Below, in pieces: positions 7,332 to 11,235 of a DNA stretch of 11,235 bases. Below the pieces are notes generated by a model. That model was not told where the DNA came from. It did not search any database and worked only from the letters and a program-made list of their open reading frames with translations. The first letter of the stretch is position 1, and every line of letters starts with the position of its first letter. The position numbers and the translations under genes are program-made. The DNA is from Zygnema cylindricum (lineage: Eukaryota > Streptophyta > Zygnematophyceae > Zygnematales > Zygnemataceae): positions 64,001 through 75,235 of the forward strand of contig JBBHKE010000043.1 in NCBI GenBank assembly GCA_037447655.1. Reading direction: 5' to 3'.

Positions 7332-7882
7332 TCATCCGGAGTGGCGGTGCCAGAAAACGCCAAGTCGTCCACTCCGGAATCTCGGCTCGCACCGCGACCG
7401 TTCGATGAAGAGCGACATTTAATATTGGTCGTAAAATAGAGTATCATTTCGTTGATTCCGTGCGGTCCGGAATTCATGAAGTCTAACCCGTTTTCGTGTA
7501 CAATCCATCCCGTAAGCAGTTAAATGAAATATATTGCGTCGTTCAAGTTTATATAATTATCGTACCCTATATGCTTTAGCACCGATCCTAGACCATTGGA
7601 TAAAGCTACCGGCTACTGGATACTTGACAGACCGTAGGTACCAGGATCAAATCTTGGGTCCGTCAAGACCATTTTGGTACACCTACCAAAAACTACACCC
7701 TGCCTCTCTCTCTGGGCAGCATGGGCAGCGATGGCTCTAGCTGTCTCTCCAACCTTCAATGACTGCGAGAAGTGCGACAAGTGTGGGGGTTTGGAGAGTG
7801 GAGCGAGAGGCAGGTTGCCTTTGCTAACTTCCTCTTATTAATTGTCCTTTATTGAGACCTAGAAAATACATACATTTCAACA

Positions 7883-7898
7883 CTCCCCTTATTTTCTA
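7883..7898 (-). other. Polypurine tract of element 3
   Basis: On the minus strand AGAAAATAAGGGGAG ends directly at TGTTGAAA of LTR D, as required for a plus-strand primer next to a 3' LTR. Confidence 0.7.
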
Positions 7899-7918
7899 GT
7901 CTACTTTCCTTTCAACTC

Positions 7919-8300
7919 CTACCAAATACATTTTTCTTTCTTTTTCTTCTTTCTTTTCTTCGCATAAATCTTTAAGGAAATAACCTCATATTCAAAAAAG
8001 TCTGTCATTTGAGTTGAAATAAACATTGCATCTTGTTGATCACACATTTTATTTAGGAACCCACTTTTCATAAATCCGAACATAGATTTTATCCACCTCA
8101 TCTCTTTTCCATCCACACAAAATCCATTTTTCCTCTTGCAATTCAAACAGCCAGCCCCATCTCCAATTTGCAACACACACCCAGATGCTAACCCTTTTAC
8201 AGGCACACCTTCATAGATGGCATCACTCCTATTAGTGATGTCAAAACCATTACCCCCAAAATTTATTATTAAATCAAGAGTTCCCAGTAGGTTCCTCATA
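7919..8300 (-). pseudogene. Degenerate copia RNase H, element 3
   Basis: The open frame begins with LLGTLDL, followed by FGGNGFDITNRSDAIYEG, which aligns with the copia segment carrying the first RNase H Asp. LASGCVLQIGDGAGC follows, matching STSGYVF-x-GxGAxxW. The segment holding the catalytic Glu (STxEAEY) is missing or unrecognisable, apart from KEMRWIKSM, which matches EALWLRxLL. CDQQDA matches the CDNQ motif. A lysine-rich low-complexity tail replaces the usual ADIxTKPL end. It is shorter than the element 1 domain by internal deletion. Confidence 0.65.
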
Positions 8301-8329
8301 AAATCTACATTTTCCGAACTCATATTTTT

Positions 8330-8540
8330 TATCCGTGATAATTACCCCATTTTCTGAACATTTCTCACTCTCTCCCATGGAATTCTTTCCACTTTCACTT
8401 TCTATTTTTATTCCCAAAATATATTTCTCCTCCCCTAAACTTTTAATCAAATATTCCTCTTCTCCCCTATCCTTTGGAGCCCCCTTTAGATTTACTTCTC
8501 CCCTTTCCTCGGAATCCGTTGAAGTCCCGAGAGCCTAGCT
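8330..8540 (-). pseudogene. Tail of reverse transcriptase, element 3
   Basis: On the minus strand, SLGEEKYILGIKIE at about 8405-8445 matches the DLGEAxYILGIxI segment of copia reverse transcriptase and the equivalent in element 1. The 17 bases ATTCCCAAAATATATTT occur both here and at 2784-2800. The catalytic YIDD box and everything upstream are missing. Sequence then runs straight into RNase H in another frame, so the ARPDIA segment is also deleted. Confidence 0.55.
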
Positions 8541-8697
8541 CCCTTCACCATAGGTGTTCCTTTATCCTTCTCCCCCTTTTCCCCTTCCATGGCAATATTT
8601 TTCCCTTCACCTTCTATTGCATCTGAAATCCGGTTGGTTTTCTGGGTAGCCCCAGATGATTCTCGATACCTCCTCCTGTCTTCTCCAGTGTCCATTT
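8541..8697 (-). pseudogene. Integrase-RT linker remnant, element 3
   Basis: A Glu/Gly/Lys-rich stretch contains MDTGED near 8690. The nucleotide run GGGTAGCCCCAGAT to AGTGTCC aligns with GGGTAGCCTCAGAT to CCTGTCC at 3578-3623 of element 1. Homology to the linker stops near 8697, where LTR E begins, so integrase, protease and gag of this element are deleted. Confidence 0.5.
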
Positions 8698-8706
8698 GCA
8701 CACTGC

Positions 8707-8712
8707 CACGTG
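8707..8712. promoter_or_regulatory. G-box in LTR E
   Basis: CACGTG lies inside GCCACGTGGC, a 10-base palindrome. TGACGTC, another ACGT-core site, follows at 8721-8727. It aligns with the G-boxes of LTRs A, C and D. Confidence 0.45.
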
Positions 8713-9040
8713 GCATCCAGTGACGTCCTATTTGACACCCGCCAATACGTACACTCCAACTCGACCATCTAATCAAGGTTTTGTACATGGTTGAGATTCA
8801 CGTCTATGCATGACACCGTATTGTGAACACATGCTGTCAGGTCACATGCAACACTTCATTAGTTTACTCTTTTAAATGAATTAGCCGCTTTGTACCTGTT
8901 TATTACATTATCGTATCCACTATCTGTAACGATTCTACAACGACTTACCAGATAGGGCGGTAGGCTACTTTGGATGGTGTAGGACCTATGATCAAACGTA
9001 GGCTAGTCCAACCTTTTTGTTAAGTGTAACTTCTGTCTTT

Positions 9041-9103
9041 TGTCTGAATCTGCCACCTTGGCCACCAAGTCTCCTGTCTCAATCTGCCACCTTGGCCACC
9101 AAG
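9041..9103. repeat. 29-bp direct repeat in LTR E
   Basis: Units at 9041-9069 and 9075-9103 differ at one base and repeat with a period of 34 bp. Each contains the inverted repeat CTTGG-CCA-CCAAG. The other four LTRs have a single, different GGCAGCCATGG-like block here, so the duplication is specific to LTR E. Confidence 0.8.
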
Positions 9104-9261
9104 GAGGCATCCATGGTTTGCTTCTCACTCTGATTCCCTCTTTCTCTCAAGCGTCTAAGTGAACTACGAATTACCCTTTTCAACAGGTGGAACAACCCCA
9201 CTAGCAATAAAGGAACATACTCGAAAGAACACATCAAAACCTCCGGCACCCGATTAAGGGG

Positions 9262-10125
9262 CTAGCGAAACAACGCACACACTATGTCCCATGGACTACT
9301 TGTTAAAAGGTGAGGAGAAGAGGCAAGGGCATTGATGAAAGCGATCCAAAAAAAAACCCTCATAAGACTTAAAGGTGTGGATAGAAGGGGATAAAAGGGT
9401 GGGTGTGGGGGGGTGAAGAGCTCAAAGGACCTCAATGGTGGAAGAAGACCGGGGAGCTGTGGTGAATGGCTTGAGGGCCCGAACCACTCGAGAAAGCTCG
9501 CCAACACGACCCAAATGAAAAGCTCGACCATAAGAGGACTGGACATCTGATGGCCTAGATGGACCACGCGGTGTGAAAGAAGCACTAGCCACCCGACCTC
9601 ATGCTCAGCGTGGAGGGCCTTCCACTCACCATGAAGGAAACGGCGACAAGTTGCCATAGTCTCTCTAGCCCCACTGCCACCTCCACGACCTGGTAGAAGA
9701 AAGACCCAAAGAGAGAACATAGGAAGAAGGTGCTCAAGAGCAATGTACGTCGGATTGGAAGAAATGTAGGGTAAGGGAAGGTGGTGGGCATCTTGTACTA
9801 ATGTTCGCACGGCCATAGGGATACGGGTGTACAACCGTGGAGGGGGGGAGGGTCCCAAATCATAAGCCCCTAAGACATCTAAGTCGCAGACAAAATCCCA
9901 GTTTGCATCAGTAGGGCCACACAAATAAATAGTGGTCGAAGACGGTTGAGGAGAGAAACTGGATGAAGGACCACCAAAGAGCAGACTGACAACTCCGTGT
10001 ATAGCGGGCTTAACTGGCGCAGAAACATTATGACACCCAGGACATATCAAACGTGTAGAGGTTGGTTTACGAGGTTTGGGTGGAGGTGGGGGAGGGAGAA
10101 GGGGAAAAGAGATCCTTCCAAACAT
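9262..10125 (-). CDS. Unrecognised reading frame in repeat X
   Basis: The frame is open from before 10236 to a stop at 9262. The first ATG is at 10125, giving about 287 residues. I do not recognise a family. Visible features are a proline run (PPPPPPKPRKP) near the start, a CPGCH motif, a hydrophobic stretch around PMFSLWVFLLPG, and a Pro/Leu-rich C-terminal part. It has no clear catalytic motif. The copy at 729-914 differs by a two-base change in a G-run, after which the other frame also reads without stops for a while, so the true frame is uncertain. Upstream, TAGGGTTT and TAGGG motifs resemble a plant 5' leader. It may be a decayed host gene exon or a chance frame in a C/T-rich strand. Confidence 0.25.
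   Translation of the reverse strand: MFGRISFPLLPPPPPPKPRKPTSTRLICPGCHNVSAPVKPAIHGVVSLLFGGPSSSFSPQPSSTTIYLCGPTDANWDFVCDLDVLGAYDLGPSPPPRLYTRIPMAVRTLVQDAHHLPLPYISSNPTYIALEHLLPMFSLWVFLLPGRGGGSGARETMATCRRFLHGEWKALHAEHEVGWLVLLSHRVVHLGHQMSSPLMVELFIWVVLASFLEWFGPSSHSPQLPGLLPPLRSFELFTPPHPPFYPLLSTPLSLMRVFFWIAFINALASSPHLLTSSPWDIVCALFR
9741..9927 (-). repeat. Segment of X duplicated at 729-914
   Basis: This segment matches 729-914 at roughly 80-85 percent by eye, including the shared runs GTGTACAACCG and GGGTCCCAAATCATAAGCCCC. The differences are mostly transitions, as expected for old copies. Confidence 0.75.
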
Positions 10126-10270
10126 GGTCAATGAGTCAAAGAAGCCATGGCAATTGATTAAGTTAGAGGAAGCGAAAAATTGAGGGAGGAAAAGGAACCA
10201 TGTGTGATAGATGGGGAAAATGGTAGCGGGACACAAAAAACATGAATTAGATGCCGAAAAAGAGGTGAAG

Positions 10271-10290
10271 AAACCCTAAAAAGCCCTAAA
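10271..10290. promoter_or_regulatory. Telo-box-like motifs upstream of the X frame
   Basis: AAACCCTAAA and AAGCCCTAAA lie in tandem, reading TTTAGGGCTTTTTAGGGTTT on the minus strand. AAACCCTA telo-boxes are common near transcription starts of plant housekeeping genes. Here they lie 145-165 bp before the first ATG of the X frame, which fits a leader but does not prove one. Confidence 0.35.
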
Positions 10291-10300
10291 AGAGCACCTA

Positions 10301-10789
10301 CAGCAAGTACTTAGTAACTCATCCAAAGCAACTCCCAAAAAAAAAAAAAACCAAATACTTAGATTGCCCTAGGAATAAAATCATCCATAGATTTGTCCAT
10401 AATCACCTTTGTTTTATTTTGCCCTGCTTGTGGTTTTTCACTTTTGGCCATGCCACCCCTTTTGTACCCCTAGACGAAGATGGTTTGCCATCACGCTTTC
10501 TTATTCAATCTGGATTTTTCGTTTTTATTTTTATATCCATATCGTAAACCAACATCTAATACAAAAACAGTCCCATAAAATGCCTCATTTTGACCTTAAC
10601 CGAAAGAAGCAAAACTTCACACATTTCAAAAAAACAGTACACCATCATATACAAAAAACAACATTGCATCGCCTATTACAACCTTGAAAAGTACAAAAAA
10701 AACCAAATCCAAAACAATTGTACAACAATACACCACAGAGATTAATAACACATCTTATATTGAAAGAGCAGATCTTGGAAAACCCAATA
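10301..10789. other. A/T-rich spacer without recognisable gene
   Basis: This stretch contains a run of about 14 A (10338-10351) and generally A/C-rich sequence. The plus-strand reading frame 10409-10687 has no recognisable motif and low-complexity composition. The right end should include the 3' untranslated region of the kinase gene on the minus strand. Only weak A/T-rich polyadenylation-like signals are visible. Confidence 0.5.
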
Positions 10790-11163
10790 TTATTTCCGAG
10801 ATCTTTTCGTTAGTTTATTCATATGCTCTTCTCTAATTGCTTCTAATCCTCTAACAACCGATGACATATCAGGACGATCTCTAGGACCATCACTCGTACA
10901 CTTCAATGCAGTAAAAACTAATTGTTTTACCATTTTTCGCGGAAACTGGGGCGATAAGCTTACATCCACTACTTCCATATGAGTATTATTACCGGCATGA
11001 TGTGAAACCCAGTCTCGAAGCATAACAAGGGAACTTCCATCGTCAATAAATTTGGGTGTTTTTCCAGTTAAGAGTTCCAAAACGACGATCCCAAATGCGT
11101 AAACATCACTTTTTGGTCCGAGAAGTCCTGGGAATGTCACGTCACGCCAAGCCAAATGGTGTC
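10790..11163 (-). CDS. Receptor-like protein kinase, C-terminal exon
   Basis: This is the last exon of a plant receptor-like or receptor-like cytoplasmic Ser/Thr kinase. KSDVYAFGIVVLELLTGK is kinase subdomain IX with its invariant Asp and Gly, and GPRDRPDMSSVV is subdomain XI with its invariant Arg (residue 94 counting from 11155). A basic tail ends at TAA (10790-10792). No ATG fits the start, because the frame runs upstream to a TGA at 11168-11170. On the gene's strand a CT-rich tract ends in CTAG at 11164, so 11163 is a likely first exon base after an AG acceptor. The residues where subdomain VIII should read APE are AWR (in LAWRDV), so the piece may come from a degenerate kinase or pseudogene. 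N-lobe, catalytic loop and any ectodomain lie outside the window. The subfamily cannot be named from this part. Confidence 0.75.
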
Positions 11164-11178
11164 CTAGTCAGTACTCAT

Positions 11179-11235
11179 GGAGAGGGAGAGAGAGAGCGAG
11201 AGAGAGAGGGAGAGGGAGAGGGAGAGGGAGAGGAG
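11179..11235. repeat. GA/GGGAGA microsatellite
   Basis: A near-pure purine tract of GA dinucleotides grades into at least four perfect GGGAGA hexamers at the window end. On the kinase strand it is a CT tract just before the exon, so it could serve as the polypyrimidine tract of the intron. It continues past the edge. Confidence 0.9.

Larger units (their letters stand above)
5772..7882 (-). mobile_element. Copia element 2, truncated
   Basis: LTR D (5') is followed on the minus strand by a short leader, protease, HHCC and integrase core, then ends abruptly at LTR C. Reverse transcriptase, RNase H, polypurine tract and its own 3' LTR are absent. It belongs to the same family as element 1, judged by shared integrase motifs such as CSGCAQGK, TDDWSRY and NPEQNG. 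Confidence 0.7.
6909..7882 (-). mobile_element. LTR D, complete, shared by elements 2 and 3
   Basis: This 974-bp LTR runs on the minus strand from TGTTGAAA at 7882 to CTCAGCACA at 6909. A polypurine tract lies directly before it at 7883, making it the 3' LTR of element 3. Leader and protease sequence of element 2 follow its U5 end, making it also the 5' LTR of element 2. In sense order it has the TTTTCTAGG block, CTGCCCAT-like block, tRNA-like block (7593-7656), G-box (7326-7331), GTAC cluster (7206-7243), TATA box (7121-7129) and R-U5. The match in length to LTR B fixes both boundaries. The reading frames at 7168-7477 and 7534-7740 are chance frames. Confidence 0.85.
6909..9185 (-). mobile_element. 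Copia element 3, internally collapsed
   Basis: The order on the minus strand is LTR E (5', U3 only), linker, tail of reverse transcriptase, RNase H, polypurine tract, LTR D (3'). Large deletions have removed R-U5 of the 5' LTR, gag, protease, integrase and most of reverse transcriptase. The outer 5' boundary at 9185 abuts repeat X. Confidence 0.65.
8698..9185 (-). mobile_element. LTR E, U3 part only (5' LTR of element 3)
   Basis: This LTR starts TGTTGAAAA at 9185 on the minus strand. It shares with LTR D the CATCCATGG-like block, the tRNA-like block (8946-9000), the ATTATCGTA-CTAT run and the G-box (8707-8712). It stops just beyond the G-box, where it meets linker sequence. It is about 75 bp shorter than the matching part of LTR D despite containing a 29-bp duplication, so it also has internal deletions. 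Confidence 0.65.
9186..10300 (-). repeat. Repeat X, longer copy, origin unknown
   Basis: This region shows no LTR or pol similarity. Bases 9741-9927 are repeated at 729-914 in the same orientation, so X is present at least twice. The left limit is set by the outer end of LTR E. The right limit is arbitrary, because only the middle has a second copy in the window. It holds the long minus-strand reading frame and the telo-box motifs listed separately. It could be a duplicated host gene fragment, part of another transposon, or both. Confidence 0.5.

Noticed and set aside
7168-7477. Minus-strand frames of 74 and 64 codons
   Set aside because: They are overlapping chance frames in U3 of LTR D.
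910-9190. Target-site duplications around the array
   Set aside because: Flanks TAGTT (910-914), CACAG (5772-5776) and GGTGG (9186-9190) do not match each other. No five-base duplication can be claimed.
9585-9791. Minus-strand frame of 68 codons
   Set aside because: It overlaps the longer X frame in another phase and has no motif. The frame uncertainty of X is noted under that feature.
10271-10290. Interstitial telomere array
   Set aside because: Only one AAACCCTA and one near match are present. That is too short for a telomeric tract and better described as telo-boxes.
10409-10687. Plus-strand frame of 92 codons
   Set aside because: It is A/T-rich, low-complexity sequence with no domain, signal or neighbour that supports a gene.
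1-11235. CRISPR arrays, bacterial operons, riboswitches, prophage
   Set aside because: No regularly spaced repeats, Shine-Dalgarno spacing or tightly packed genes occur. The content is plant nuclear in character.

Overview
The window looks like a piece of a flowering-plant nuclear genome. It holds decayed Ty1/copia LTR retrotransposons, all on the minus strand, and the last exon of a plant-type receptor-like kinase at the right edge. There is no sign of bacterial or organellar gene organisation, and no copia open reading frame is intact.

From left to right: (1) 1-728 is a copia LTR (A) cut by the window edge. (2) 729-914 is a short piece of an unrelated repeat, here called X, lying exactly between two LTR ends. 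(3) 915-5771 is copia element 1: 3' LTR B (915-1887), polypurine tract, RNase H, reverse transcriptase, linker and integrase fragments, then a scrambled 5' LTR C. In LTR C the promoter-proximal/R-U5 part (about 4700-5090) is inverted relative to the U3 part (5091-5771). (4) 5772-6908 is the internal remnant of element 2: integrase core, zinc-binding HHCC region, protease and a short leader. (5) 6909-7882 is LTR D, the best-preserved LTR. It serves both as 5' LTR of element 2 and as 3' LTR of element 3. (6) 7883-8697 is the collapsed internal region of element 3: RNase H, tail of reverse transcriptase and linker. (7) 8698-9185 is LTR E, which keeps only U3. (8) 9186 to about 10300 is a second, longer copy of X with an unrecognised 288-codon (from the first ATG) reading frame. 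(9) 10300-10789 is A/T-rich sequence with nothing identifiable. (10) 10790-11163 is the kinase C-terminal exon, preceded on its own strand by a long CT (GA on the plus strand) microsatellite.

The order LTR B - internal 1 - LTR C - internal 2 - LTR D - internal 3 - LTR E, all in one orientation with a shared LTR D, is a head-to-tail array. It suggests repeated insertion of one family into itself or LTR-LTR recombination. All three internal regions have lost gag. Aligning the five LTRs by eye shows three shared U3 features: a G-box/ABRE-like site, a cluster of GTAC cores just upstream of the TATA box, and a tRNA-like stretch on the opposite strand.

I found no complete new multi-gene system. 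The parts most worth checking are the X repeat and its reading frame, the shared promoter motifs of this LTR family, the tRNA-like block, and the inverted LTR segment. All similarity statements come from reading the sequence by eye. No database search or alignment program was run.
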